This document shows, piece by piece, positions 1 to 10,054 of a DNA stretch of 64,000 nt (positions are counted from its first letter, which is position 1; each line of letters starts with the position of its first letter). Source of the stretch: Diploptera punctata (Eukaryota; Arthropoda; Insecta; Blattodea; Blaberidae); assembly GCA_030220185.1 (NCBI GenBank), contig JASPKZ010001233.1, positions 496,001 to 560,000 on the forward strand, read 5' to 3'. The notes beneath the pieces were generated by a model. The model did not search any database and had not been told where the DNA came from. It saw nothing but the letters and a program-made list of their open reading frames with translations. Position numbers and translations under genes: made by a program.

Positions 1-165
1 CACGACTTCTATTCAAAGTACTTTTTATTTGGATTTATATATTAGTTTTTAAATGGTAAAACTTCATATTTATATGTTATATTTTAAATTAACATTTTCC
101 AGAATTGGACAAAATTTTAAATTAGAAGGAAAAATTAATGTTTGGATTAATATATAATTAAATAT
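1..165. repeat. tRNA-like repeat spacer, divergent subfamily (partial)
   Basis: CACGACTTCTATTCAAAGTA, GGTAAAACTTCATATTTATA and ATTTTCCAGAATTGGACAAA match 59735-59850 and 53930-54050. Cut off by the window start. Confidence 0.6.
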
Positions 166-296
166 TAAATTAGTATATAAAATGTGATTTTAATTTTTTT
201 TAAATTCAATTGAGGAGTTGTTAAGTTAAAAGTATGAACACATGTTGTGGAACTTTCTCTAAAATATAGAATAAAATAAGAAAATCTGTATGATAG

Positions 297-481
297 GAAC
301 GAGGTTTGTCCACACATCAGAAGGTCGGTTTCTTGTGACAAGACTGGTGCCATGTCCCCGCTGTATTGCTGCTTCACAAGAGGATAATGATCTTGCTCAA
401 CAACAACAAACCAGAGGTCCTGACAATTGGGGAGAAAACAACATCCACAGTGGGGCACTTGGACCTAAACATGTTACTGAG
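297..481 (+). CDS. Lrrk: Lrrk local exon 1 (end of COR region)
   Basis: Open frame reading RFVHTSEGRFLVTRLVPCPRC and ending GPKHVTE before a GTAAAT donor in phase 0. The PCPRC motif and position before the linker fit the C-terminal COR-B part of LRRK proteins. The 5' border is uncertain: the reading frame is open from about 275, and AG dinucleotides at 279-280 and 295-296 could both be acceptors; neither has a strong pyrimidine tract. It joins in frame to the exon at 3101. Confidence 0.75.
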
Positions 482-947
482 GTAAATATATATTCATGCT
501 TTATTTTCTATGATGGAGTCTGAATGTTTCACTCTCTTTATTAATATGAAAGCAACAACTGAAAAGCACGAAAAACAAGGAATATACAAAAACCAAGAAT
601 TGAGAAAACTTAATTTTAATATTGGAATAATCCTTGTTTTTCCTTAGCATAGCAAAACTTGAACCATTGATTTCACTGAGACATTCCATAATTTTCCAAT
701 TTTTATCATTGTCAGTTCAAAAGGTAAACAAACTTTTACCAGATGTCAGGTTTATCTCTGTTTTTTGTAATTTTATAACATTCCTTGTTTTTTTTTTTTC
801 CCCTGTAGTCTTCAACTGTTATTTTTTCAACATTATACAGGAGTCATCCCATGGAAGAAAGCAGGTCTTTGAAGCATATTTTTTTTGGGAAAATTCAAAT
901 ATTTTTGTACCTCCAAAAATATGAACCTGATGCAATATTGTATTTAT

Positions 948-1703
948 ATTTGAAGCGAAAAATATGGCCTAGACCTGGTTTTAAACCCAGGACCTTCAGC
1001 TTTATATGCTAATGCTCTGCTACTGGGCTATCCAAGGCCTCCAATTTAAACACAAATTTTTGTCTTATATATTTTAATTCCCAAGAACACCAAAGGTGAG
1101 CCAATGCTCAACACACGAATGGTGGCTTCTTATTTAAGAAGAATATTAATTGGAATTTAACATTACTGTATAAAGCCAGTAGAGCGTCTTCCCATGTTTT
1201 TATTATGAATTTAACATTTCTCATTGAAGGTCAAATTATCTTTGAAGAGAAAAATATATGCCTAGACCAGGGTGTGAACCCAAGATCTTTAGCTTTATAT
1301 GCTAATGCTCTTAGCAATCCAAGGCCTCCAATGTAAATGTGAATGTTTGTCTTATACATTTTAATTTTTAATAATTGTATTTATAGATAAATCATATTTG
1401 AAGAGAAAAATTATATGCTCAGACTGGGGCTTGAACCCAAGACCTTTGGCTTAATTCTTAATAAAGAAGCCGCCATTTGCAAGATAGAAGCAAAGGTTTC
1501 ATAGCATTTGGTGCATGAGAATTAGCAGTGTATATAAGAGAAAAAGTTGCATTTAGATTGGAACTTGCTCAGGTAGCTCAGTTGGTAAAGTATGGGCCTA
1601 GAAAGCGAAAGGTCCTGGGTTCAAGCCCCAGTCTGGGCATATAATTTTTCTCTTTAAATATGATTATCATTGAGATGTATAAAATGAATAATAAAAACAT
1701 TGA
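948..1703. repeat. tRNA-like palindromic repeat cluster
   Basis: Decayed tRNA-like units: minus-strand copies near 965-1045, 1255-1345 and 1410-1455, and a plus-strand copy near 1568-1640 with box-B-like GGTTCAAGCCCC. Each is bordered by the AGAGAAAAA / TTTTTCTCTT inverted sequences typical of this family. The cluster lies between direct repeats ATTGTATTTAT at 937-947 and 1704-1714; a third ATTGTATTTAT near 1376 means two adjacent insertions are also possible. It is in Lrrk intron 1. Confidence 0.7.
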
Positions 1704-2578
1704 ATTGTATTTATGTTTGTTAAAGTTTTGGTAGTAATTGTTATTTAAAATATTTGTTTTGCATAGAGCTCTTCTTCAGTTATTAACATTTTGCAGATGT
1801 TTGTGTAAATGGGGTTCAGTCTAAAATTGGCTATATTGTGATAGTACTGATTTAACTTTACATGATTATGTCTTTCTTGAAAAAAGGGGGTTAAATGTTA
1901 CTTTCATTGAATACACAGTTTCATTTGATGTTATATATAAATTTATGCACTAACTTTAATCGATAAATCATTATTCTCTTCAAAAAAACAGTGCTCAATA
2001 TTTTGAAATGAAGGCACTATAATGATTTTTATAACACAAGTACAAACTTTACTTTTGCTCTCCTGCAAACTGATTTCATTTGACAGAACACCATTTTCAT
2101 GATCACTTGCTGTTTAGTGACTACACAAAATATAATAAAAAAATTATATTAATGGGATACAAAACAAGAGTAGGCTACTTAGTATATAAGTGCTCAGAAA
2201 TTAATTTTTTAAATTAATTTATAATATTAAACCAAAATAAAACTATTTGTTAAGAATTATACAACACAAGAAGCAATCCACGCATATGAAAGAGAAAAAC
2301 ATATTTGAATTATACCATAGAAATGTTTCTTTCTGTTTAGGGTGTGGAGTGAGGTTCACTGAGTCTTGTAAGGACAACTGAGTAGCTACTTAATATGAGA
2401 AGTAGCAAAATCTGATTAAAAAAATTGAAGTTAATGTTAGGGATTGATTCATCCTAACCAGATGACTCTCCTACACTGTCTTATGCTTGACAATGACAGA
2501 ACCATTTCAGTTACTCTTGGTTCTTTGGAGCTATCATGCCATAGATTTATTATTCTTTTTACAAAGCAAAATGTAAAT

Positions 2579-2590
2579 TGATTGTTACAG
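2579..2590 (+). other. relic 3' splice site copy (left TSD)
   Basis: TGATTGTTACAG here is identical to 3089-3100, which ends at the exon 2 acceptor. This upstream copy is the left target-site duplication of the fold-back element at 2591-3088 and would have been the original acceptor of the exon. Confidence 0.85.
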
Positions 2591-2633
2591 ATAAAATCAA
2601 ATGTTTCATACCTCTCCTCATATTAATCTTCTA

Positions 2634-2678
2634 AGTAAATTGCAATTTCGGGTTCATGGCGAACCCATCGTCAGTACC
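2634..2678 (-). ncRNA. hammerhead-ribozyme-like fold, family F (left arm)
   Basis: Read on the minus strand: helix I strand GGTA, core CTGACGA, one extra T, helix II GGGTTC/GAACCC with loop GCCAT, core GAA, helix III ATTGCAAT, H17 = T, helix I strand TACT. All three helices and both core boxes are present, with six Watson-Crick pairs in helix II. The very short helix III is like that reported for PLE hammerheads. Activity is untested; the extra T after CTGACGA departs from the canonical core. Confidence 0.75.
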
Positions 2679-2877
2679 ATCTTGCCGACTGATGTTTTGT
2701 CGATCGGAAGAACCACTTTTTCTTCCCTCTGTTGGTTTAATTAAACCAATAGATAAACAAAAGGAACTCATGGTTTGGGAAAAGCCACATTCAGAAAAAC
2801 AAAGAAAAACTTATGAACTTTGAAATTCCTGCGAATTCTGACCTGATCCAGAGGTTTATCAGTCCACCAACAGAGGG

Positions 2878-2889
2878 AAGAAGAAGAAG

Positions 2890-2919
<30 letters not shown>
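2878..2919 (+). repeat. (AAG)14 microsatellite
   Basis: Fourteen AAG units inside the right arm of the fold-back element. They make poly-Arg or poly-Leu/Ser in spurious reading frames, not a gene. Confidence 0.95.
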
Positions 2920-2920
<1 letters not shown>

Positions 2921-2956
2921 GGTTCTTCCGATCGACATAACATCAGTCGGCAAGAT

Positions 2957-3001
2957 GGTACTGACGGTGGGTTTGCCATGAACCCGAAATCGCGATCTAC
3001 T
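2957..3001 (+). ncRNA. hammerhead-ribozyme-like fold, family F (right arm)
   Basis: Mirror copy of the fold at 2634-2678: GGTA, CTGACGG (last core A mutated to G), T, GGGTTT/GAACCC helix II, GAA, helix III ATCGCGAT, H17 = C, TACT. The A9 to G change probably inactivates this copy. Confidence 0.65.
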
Positions 3002-3100
3002 TAGAAGATTAATATGAGGAGAGGTATGTAACATTTGATTTAATCTTAAATTAATCCTCATAGTGATTTGTTCCTATAAAAGTTCAAATGATTGTTACAG

Positions 3101-3222
3101 GCTTTCCATAGAGCTGAAAGTGAGAGTCAGCTGGGAATTCAAAGAGTTCGTAAATCCCAGGAAAGCTATACATCGGATGGAGATGGTGACAGTGGGGTGG
3201 GCCCTGATTCTACTGGATCTAG
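3101..3222 (+). CDS. Lrrk: Lrrk local exon 2 (linker)
   Basis: Encodes AFHRAESESQLGIQRV and then an acidic Ser/Gly-rich linker (SDGDGDSGVGPDSTGS) between COR and kinase. Acceptor TTACAG at 3095-3100, donor GTAAAA at 3223; phase 0 in, phase 2 out. The acceptor lies in the right copy of a 12 bp duplication made by the fold-back insertion at 2591-3088, so sequence upstream of TGATTGTTACAG (branch point and part of the pyrimidine tract) is now transposon-derived. Confidence 0.88.
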
Positions 3223-3360
3223 GTAAAAAAAACTTCAAGTTCTAAATTTATAATTGAGGATAAAATATTTTTACATCTCACCTCATAAAGTTCCGTGTTT
3301 TATTTATACCGGTTTAAAAGGCTTTTGCCATCATTCTGTGAGGTATTGATTTTATTTCAG

Positions 3361-3550
3361 TCGTATGCCATCAGTAGAGGGTCATCCTGGATATAATATA
3401 GAGGACACCTGTCATCATACTGAAGAAGTGGAGCATTCTGTTCATTATAGTTGGGTTGTAGAAGAATGTATTCTGGCAGCATATGATCGTAAATCTGTTA
3501 CTTGCCCCTCTCATGGAGATATTTCTCTAGCACAAGTAGCTCCTGACACA
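3361..3550 (+). CDS. Lrrk: Lrrk local exon 3 (pre-kinase region)
   Basis: Encodes RMPSVEGHPGYNIEDTCHH then the stretch VTCPSHGDISLAQVAPDT that leads into the kinase domain; the APD motif just before the kinase is shared with human LRRKs. Acceptor TTTCAG at 3355-3360, donor GTAAGT at 3551. The first base completes a Ser codon begun in exon 2. Confidence 0.92.
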
Positions 3551-3734
3551 GTAAGTGCTTCACTGATTATTACATATTATTATCACTAGAGACTGGAATT
3601 AAAAGGGAAAAATGTTAATTAAGGGGAACAAACAATATTTTTTAAATAGAATAGGGGGTCAATTTATAAATATTCCTTTGGCATAGTGTATAAGTTTATA
3701 AAACATCTTAAAAAGGGGCATATGAAAATAAAAA

Positions 3735-3966
3735 CAAAAGAATACGGTTATTTTCTAAACTGTCATCTGGTGTACTGGATGGCAGTTTAGAAAATTACTT
3801 CTTCAAAAGTACATCCAATAGCAGTTTAGAAAATTACCGACAAAAAAAAATTGACAGTCGTGAAAACAGCTGAAGATCGAAAAGATGTTTTTTCCGATAC
3901 TGCAGTTCTGTGTTAAAAAACATAGATGTATGAGGTAAGAAGAATTCATGATTCATTTGATTCTTA
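3735..3966 (+). mobile_element. PLE tail fragment, family B
   Basis: Plus-strand 3' end of a family B element: two degenerate copies of the repeated segment containing GATGGCAGTTTAGAAAAT, then ACAGCTGAAGAT, ACTGCAG, AACATAGATGTATGAGGTAAG and a tail matching copies at 17.3-19.3, 41.5, 55.7 and 61.9 kb. It has no long open frame. It abuts the palindrome that starts at 3967. Confidence 0.75.
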
Positions 3967-3990
3967 TCACCTCATAAATTTCATGTTTTT

Positions 3991-4037
3991 CATGATACTG
4001 CACAGTTTCAAATGTAATAACGTCCATCGTCAGCCAG
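3991..4037 (-). ncRNA. hammerhead-ribozyme-like fold, family I (left arm)
   Basis: Minus strand: CTGACGA, extra T, helix II GGACGT/ACATTT around TATT, GAA, helix III ACTG-TG-CAGT, H17 = A, then TCAT. Core boxes are intact; helix I at this copy is weaker than in the right arm. Confidence 0.65.
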
Positions 4038-4064
4038 TTATGGCTGACATATGTAAGTGCCAGT

Positions 4065-4112
4065 TATGGCTGATGATGGACGTGATTACGTTTAAAACTG
4101 TGCAGTATCATG
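4065..4112 (+). ncRNA. hammerhead-ribozyme-like fold, family I (right arm)
   Basis: TATGG pairs with TCATG (helix I), core CTGATGA, extra T, helix II GGACGT/ACGTTT around GATT (6 pairs with two G-U), AAA in place of GAA, helix III ACTG-TG-CAGT, H17 = A. One core G is mutated, so this copy is probably inactive. Confidence 0.62.
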
Positions 4113-4747
4113 AAAAACATGAAATTTATAAGGTGAGATGTCAAAAAATGTTCTCTGATGAATTTCAAATATTTGTCGATCGAGTATTTCTTCCTCTTCT
4201 AGTTAGAGGTTGTGATACAATCTGTTTTCCAAAGTTATTGTATAATTTAAATCTATTCTAATGTAACTTTTTTTACAAGTCCAGTGCAATATATCATTCT
4301 TCAATATATTGTGGTATCGAAACTTACAGCCATCAATTAATTTAATCTTGTTTTCCCTTTCACTCAACATACAGTCATCCAATTTTGACATCACACACAA
4401 TAAATGTACGCATTATGTCTCAGCAGCTAAGAGTGGAATGATTAGGCATCTCCAAGACTTGAATAGTAAATAGTAGGAGTAGGCAATTACAAATATTGAT
4501 TGAGAACACAGTGGAAGGTGCAGGCAACTGAATAAATAAAAATATCTCAACTGGGGAGTAACCAATATGTTCGTTTTATGAAAATCAAAATATCAAGGAT
4601 GCAACTAGGTTATATACTTTTTGAAAGTCAGAATATTTGGAATGCAATGGGGCCAAGAAAAAAGGTTGAGGGCAAGACATGAGTGCAGGATTCAACAGCT
4701 TTTGAAAGTTTATATAAATTTTTTTTTTAATATTAATTTGTCCTCAG

Positions 4748-4954
4748 ATATTTCTAGATCTTGGTGAGCGGCACTTAATAAGACCTGAAAACATAAAGAA
4801 AGGACGACTGCTAGGTCGTGGTGCTTTTGGCTTTGTATTCAAAGGCTCTTGCAAACTCCGTGGTTCCAATACATACATTGATGTTGCTATGAAAATGTTA
4901 CAACCAGTTCAGCCTGGGACCAATGCTCGCCAGTCTGCCGTTATAGCATACAAG
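4748..4954 (+). CDS. Lrrk: Lrrk local exon 4 (kinase N-lobe, glycine loop)
   Basis: Begins IFLDLGERHLIRPENIKKG and contains the ATP-binding glycine loop GRGAFGFVFKG (about 4814-4846) and the beta-3 lysine in VAMKMLQP. The exon ends SAVIAYK. Acceptor CCTCAG at 4742-4747, donor GTAAAC at 4955, phase 0 at both ends. Glycine-loop and VAMK spacing is normal for a kinase N-lobe. Confidence 0.95.
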
Positions 4955-5089
4955 GTAAACAAACATAACATTTAAATACAACTTTGTTTGTGTAAAAATT
5001 GAAGAGTTTTTACTACAAGACATACTGGCATGAGTGCAAAGTTTTGTGTATGTTAATGCATGAATCAATGTACTAAGGCTAATGATCTG

Positions 5090-5335
5090 AATCATTCTAA
5101 AGAGAAAAATTTCTGCCTGAACCAGATTTGAACCCAGACCTCCAGCTTTACACTACTTTATTTAGAACCAACTCAACTGCAATGTGAATGATGTTTCACT
5201 GCTACTAGGATGCAGGATTATAAGAGAGTAAATTTTTATCAGGATAGCTTAAGTGGTTAGAGAATGATGCATAAAGCTGAAAGTCTTAATTTCTAATCTC
5301 AGTTCAGACAGAATTTTTTCTCTTCAGAACTATTT
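5090..5335. repeat. tRNA-like palindromic repeat (decayed)
   Basis: Minus-strand tRNA-like remnant near 5110-5160 (GGTTCAAATCTGG on the reverse strand) and a plus-strand remnant near 5236-5312, within AAAGAGAAAAATTT ... TTTTTTCTCTTC inverted ends. No intact tRNA fold remains. Confidence 0.6.
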
Positions 5336-5625
5336 TAATATTTTCATCTATATTGTTATTCATTAAATAATATGCAAAGATTGATGGTTAGTTGAATTTG
5401 TTTTTAATGCATGTTTAGTAAGCCAAGTATTTTGTTAGCATAAAAATTTATTATGAAATGAATAATCCAAGATTTGCTTTTTAGGAGAAGAGAAAGAGAG
5501 TTTTTATTTAGGCCTACTTATTTCTAGAGTGGTTATGATTTCTAGCCCACTTAATTCCTTTTAAAATAAACTTTGGGAACTCTCTTAAAGTTAGCTTCTC
5601 AGATATGTGAAGGACAGAATCCAAT

Positions 5626-6157
5626 AATAATTAAATGAATCGTGATGTTTTCTTACCTCATACATCTATGTTTCTTTTAACACAGCACTGCAGTATCGGC
5701 GACACTTTGTCGTCATCGTCAGCTGTTTTCACGACTCGTGAAAACAGCTGACGATGACGACAAAGTATCGCCGATACTGCAGTGCTGTGTTAAAAGAAAC
5801 ATAGATGTATGATATTTAATTTTAGGAAGTTATATTTTGAGGTTATTTTAATTATATTATTTTTGGTCTGGACATCTTACCTCAATATTAATGTTGATTT
5901 GTTCTTGAACATGTTTCAAAACAATTCTCTGTTTTATCTTCAGCTTTCCCAGTCTGGGAAAGCTGAAGATAAAACAGAGAATTGTTTTGAAACATGTTCA
6001 AGAACAAATCAACATTAATATTGAGGTAAGATGTCCAGACCAAAAATAATATAATAGATGTATGAGGTAAGAAAACATCACGATTCATTTAATTATTATT
6101 AATTGAACCTCATAATGTTAAAAATTCCCAAATTTAATATATAAATGTATCAGACAA
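5626..6157. mobile_element. fold-back PLE, family B, interrupted by family C
   Basis: Near-perfect palindrome: left arm about 5634-5733, right arm about 5734-5812 continuing at 6066-6130, centred at 5733 with no spacer. It contains ACAGCTGACGATGACGACAA and CGATACTGCAGTGCTGT on both strands. The flanking direct repeat GACAGAATCCAAT (5613-5625, 6158-6170) is a 13 bp TSD. The right end runs on through AACCTCATAATG to a longer tail. A complete family C palindrome (5813-6054) is inserted in its right arm. Located in Lrrk intron 4. Confidence 0.9.
5813..6054. mobile_element. fold-back PLE, family C, nested in family B
   Basis: A 242 bp palindrome centred at about 5953 (CAGCTTTCCCAG/TCTGGGAAAGCTG). 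Flanked by TAGATGTATGA at 5802-5812 and 6055-6065, an 11 bp TSD cut from the family B sequence. Both arms carry CTGAAGA, T, helix II AAAACA/TGTTTT, GAA, helix III ACATGT. No reading frame of note. It shows that a minimal palindrome moves as a unit. Confidence 0.92.
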
Positions 6158-6308
6158 GACAGAATCCAATGTTAATAATTTTTTTATTTTATAATTTTGT
6201 TTCATTATTTAATAAAAAATATGGTTTTTGTAATATGAACAATTCTAGTTTCTGTGCATGAAGTTTCTCCAACTAATAAACAAAATTAATTTAAATAAAT
6301 AAAAGGTT

Positions 6309-6429
6309 AAGTTATGTAGATAGGAAATAACACTATGAGGTTTTTTAATATTGTTTATTTTTTATTTCACTCACCTCATACTTTGCGAGGAGTTATGAAG
6401 TATGAGGTGAGTGAAATAAAAAATAAACA
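6309..6429. mobile_element. mini fold-back PLE, family D
   Basis: A 121 bp unit: AAGTTATGTAGATAGGAAAT left end, then arms GTTTATTTTTTATTTCACTC / GAGTGAAATAAAAAATAAAC around a short centre. Flanked by AAATAAAAGGTT at 6297-6308 and 6430-6441 (12 bp TSD). It keeps only the TATGAGGTGAG end module and no ribozyme core. Confidence 0.9.
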
Positions 6430-6822
6430 AAATAAAAGGTTGATTGTATCTTTTCTATTTATGTAAAAATATTTGGCATGTATTAAATATTTGCTCAAAA
6501 ATATGTGACAAAAAACTAAAAATTATTTGTTATGAAATCTATGTGAATTTGGACAGAATGATATTTGACTTTTCTGTTTGTTTAACTTTTGGGATTCATC
6601 TCCTGAAATTATTTCCCCCCCCCCATTCAGTAAAATCTATACATAATGTTAAAAGGGATATATGTGTTATATAATTATTAATTATATATAAGCTTTTTAT
6701 CTTTTTCTTTCACAGTTTCAAAAACAATTATTTCACTAGAATATAAATATAAAAATTTAATCACTTTTTAGAAACAACAGTTATTTATTTTAAACAGGAA
6801 TCCTTATTTTGATATTTTTCAG

Positions 6823-7074
6823 GCTGCACAGGGAAAATGGGATCGAGACCCTCTGCAATATGCCTGTAAAGCTTACTGTACTGCAAGACAAGAATTGAAC
6901 ATTCTATTGAGTTTACGACATCCCAATATTGTGCCTCTTGTTGGAGTGTGTACAAGGCCCTTAGCCTTAGTGCTGGACTTAGCACCACAAGGAGCTCTGG
7001 ATACAACATTGCGACATTATCGGAGGTCAGGTGCTCGCATCGGCCCTTATTGTTTGCAGGCCATCATCCTTCAG
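6823..7074 (+). CDS. Lrrk: Lrrk local exon 5 (kinase alpha-C to hinge)
   Basis: Encodes 84 residues with the alpha-C helix glutamate in ARQELNILLSL, beta-4/5 HPNIVPLVGVCTRPLALVLD and the hinge region LAPQGALDTTLRHYRRSG. Acceptor TTTTTCAG ending 6822, donor GTATGT at 7075, phase 0 at both ends. Order and spacing fit LRRK kinases. Confidence 0.95.
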
Positions 7075-7273
7075 GTATGTCTTTTGCATATTATGGAAAT
7101 TCTTTAAAAATCTAAATCTTACATATACCATGTTATTTATGTAGACTTAATTTAGTAGCAAGTTTACTGATATATATTAAATTAATGTTGGGAAGTAAAC
7201 ATTATGAGGTATAATCATTAAAATTCATCGGAGAACATATTGTTTAAACAACTCACCTCATAGGTTCATGCTT

Positions 7274-7321
7274 CCATGATATCGCGACTTCAAACACAGT
7301 CATGTTCATCTTCAGCCATAA
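7274..7321 (-). ncRNA. hammerhead-ribozyme-like fold, family A
   Basis: Minus strand: TTATGG/TCATGG helix I, core CTGAAGA, extra T, helix II around GACT, GAA, helix III with one mutated base (GTCGCGAT), H17 = A. The core overlaps the last codons (VMAEDEHDCV) and stop of the PLE reading frame. Confidence 0.62.
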
Positions 7322-8375
7322 CTCCGACTGACGAAATTCTTCGGCCGTCAACTATTCTATTGTCACCATCTTCAGTGCTGCCATCTATGGTTGAATTTAT
7401 GAACTTCGAAATCAAAGTAATTTCATTAGGGATATCAAAATTAATTGATCTATCTTTATTTTTCTGAATGTATATTTTCTCCCAAACTGTCAATTCCAAA
7501 CGTTTCTCTACTTGTTTTAAAAGTTTAGCTTCTCTTCCAATTTTATGATGTTCTAATAAACTATGTGCAGCAATTGCAGATTTTTCAATTTCACAATTTT
7601 TAATATTTCTGAAATGTTCTTTTGTCCGAATTTCCAAATTCCTTTTTGTTTTTCCTATATAAACTTTATTGCAATCTTCACAATTTATTTGATAAATTCC
7701 AGATTTCTTACTGTCTGGAACATTGACTTTTTTATTGGTACTTAGAAGATTACCCAGACTAAATTTATTTATTGGTGCCAAAGAAATGTTGTATTTGTCA
7801 AAAATTTTTTGAAATTTCCTATGCATTTCAGGATGGTAAGTAATTTTCTTGTATTTTTTCTTTTCTTTGCAATTTTGTAGAGTAGTATATTCATTAAGTC
7901 TTTTTTTGTGTTTGAATTTCTTCAACTTATTTATAATTAATTCTTTATCAAAACCATTTAATCTAGCAGTGTTTAAGATATGTTTAAACTCTTTGTTGAA
8001 ATTTTCTTTGTTTAATGGTACATTTGTCAATCTGTAAATTAAACTATTGAATATTGCATGCTTATGAGCAATGTGATTGAAGCCTGATGATTTAATGTAA
8101 TTATCTGTATGAGTTCCTTTTCTAAATATATCAAATTCAATTTTCAGTGTTTGATCATTCCTAATTATACATAAATCCAAAAAAGGAATTTTGTTTTCTT
8201 TTTCTAATTCAACGGTAAACTTTACTGATTCATCCTGAAGGTTCAATAATTTAAGAGCATCTTCAATATCTTTAGAATTTATTATTGCAAAAACATCATC
8301 CACATATCTGAACCAAGTCTTAAACATCCATGGGTATGCTTTAGTGATTTGACACTCCAAGTAACTCATGAACAA
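7290..8375 (-). pseudogene. Penelope-like RT/GIY-YIG polyprotein, 3' part
   Basis: A 361-codon open frame, the longest PLE frame in the window. It starts inside the RT palm, with RYVDDVFAI (catalytic YVDD) near the N-terminus, then the IPFLDL motif, and ends with a GIY-YIG nuclease: IYQINCEDCNKVYIGKTKRN with paired Cys and EIRTKEHFRN. PLEs of this type reverse-transcribe their RNA at a nick made by the GIY-YIG domain. The upstream RT fingers and N-terminal domain are missing, so the copy is dead although the retained frame is intact. Confidence 0.9.
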
Positions 8376-8429
8376 ATCAGCTAAAAATGGTGAGACGGAT
8401 TGCCCATTGACAAACCCGAAACCTGTTGG

Positions 8430-10050
8430 TAAAATTTTTCATTATAGGTAAAATAAGAATTACTGACACATAGCTTAGTAAGAATTATAATTTTTAATAT
8501 TTAGAGAACTTAACCATTTCCTCAAAAAATTGGTATACCAGTTGAAAAAATGCTAAATTTATATTCTTTTAATACTGTTTCTCTAAGTACCTCTTCTGCC
8601 TTTACTAACATTTGATAATATTTTAAACACTTGCAACAATACTTATAACTTTTTTTTACAATTATTAAATATTTGTCTATGTATGCAATGATTTCTTCAA
8701 AGTTATGCAGATTTGTTGTGCATATGCACAGATGCTTAAATGAACTTCTACTAAATGGTGGTGATATCTGTGAAATTGGAATAAAATCAACATTCAAAAA
8801 TGGATGTTCACTCATTTCATTTTGTTACGTTCCGATGCTAAAAAGTTAGTGAACATTTAATTAAATAATATGCATGTAAATTGTTTAGTTAGGTTAGGAA
8901 GGGGAATTTATTGCAAAGGTTGGTCATATCGATTTCACATCTACGTGGTTCCATCTAGCAATACAACTCTATTAACTTTTTATAAATGTTTGCACATGTG
9001 CACTGTTATTCTGCAGGACTTAAAAATTATTAGGAAAGGTAAACAGAAGTTTTTTTCATTTTTTTTTGTCACATAATGGAAACTTTATCCCTAAATTTCT
9101 GTTATCTTTTAAGATTAATTTTTAGACTTATGGGTGTTCTGAATAATGCTATCTCACTTTATTACTTATTCTAATAAGAAACACTAAACAAAAAGAATGA
9201 GACTTCAATGTTAGTAAAATGAAGGTAGCAGCATTAGATCCACTCCGAATACCTCAAATTTACTTACCTAAAATTTTATACATGTGTAGACTTCCCAATC
9301 ACTGTTATACGAAAATACACATATAGGATTTGATCTTTACAGCCTCGTTTATTCTGTGAAAGAAATAATGATGAATAAGTACACACATTACAAGTTAAGA
9401 AATAAAAATAAATGAGGTAGGCCTATAAACAATTTTTTAAGGGGTATTTTAATGTCATGATGCAAACAAAATATATGGCGTGCCAATTTACATAATTTAC
9501 AATTAGGCCTATTATTTAAAAACACTATTTTCTGAAGTAAAAATTTTTGAGAAAAATTATACCATATGTAATCATTCACCTACCTTCCATTAGCTGTATT
9601 TTCTAGCTTCACTTTATCCTTCGGATTGTAGATAATTAATTCATTTAACAATTAACTTCGATGCATCAATAATATATTATATTCAACCTCAAAACTTCTC
9701 TTCGTACAGTACATAACAATTCCACCGTTGATTTATTTAAATATAATTCCATTTTACATTTTACAACTTGATTTATTTGTACGTCATACGCCAACAATCG
9801 ATAAAATAGCGACGGTGGCACAGTCTTAAGATGACCACGGTACTACGTGGAAAAAAATATATAAAAAATATTGCTTCCAAATCTCCCTATAATGATTCAC
9901 GCGCCTGGTATGGAGGCTCTTCACTGGGAGGCAAGGGAGAAAATGATTTATATCAATATTCCAAGATGCCACTAGCAGCCAACCAACTAACCATATTTTG
10001 AACTATTATAGGAAAAATCACTATGAACGATTTTATTATTAATTTAACAC
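8430..10050. other. Lrrk intron 5 sequence without recognised features
   Basis: AT-rich sequence between a PLE copy and an older PLE remnant. Short open frames here have no recognisable motifs or splice context. I see no tRNA-like or PLE signature in it. Confidence 0.5.
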
Positions 10051-10054
10051 TTCT

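Larger units (their letters stand above)
2591..3088. mobile_element. fold-back PLE remnant, family F
   Basis: A 498 bp inverted-repeat unit. The left arm (about 2591-2755) is a minus-strand copy of the element 3' end and the right arm (about 2760-3088) a plus-strand copy. The right arm encodes a PLE C-terminal remnant (MVWEK, IQRFISPPTEG). Both arms carry a hammerhead-like fold (2634-2678 minus, 2957-3001 plus) followed by ATATGAGGAGAGGTATG-like sequence. It is flanked by the perfect 12 bp duplication TGATTGTTACAG, so the palindrome appears to have been inserted as one unit, immediately upstream of Lrrk exon 2. Confidence 0.88.
3967..4180. mobile_element. fold-back PLE remnant, family I
   Basis: Arms 3967-4050 and 4051-4140 are inverted copies from CACCTCATAAATTTCATG to CATGAAATTTATAAGGTGAG, followed by a short tail (GTTCTCTGATGAATTT) like family A. 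Each arm holds a hammerhead-like fold, so the unit is two PLE 3' ends joined head to head. It lies in Lrrk intron 3. Confidence 0.8.
7175..8427 (-). mobile_element. 5'-truncated PLE copy, family A
   Basis: Minus-strand element. Its 3' end lies at 7175 (GGGAAGTAAACATTATGAGG tail, then the ACTCACCTCATAG module and a hammerhead-like fold at 7274-7321). It continues through GIY-YIG and RT coding sequence and breaks off near 8427 inside RT motif GFVNGQSVSPFLADLFMS. No matching direct repeats were seen at its ends. It occupies Lrrk intron 5. Confidence 0.88.

Noticed and set aside
2768..3061. Open frames with runs of Ser, Leu or Arg
   Set aside because: They come from the (AAG)14 microsatellite in a fold-back element, in three frames, and have no gene context.
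8522..9579. Short open frames in Lrrk intron 5
   Set aside because: AT-rich chance frames on both strands without motifs or splice signals.
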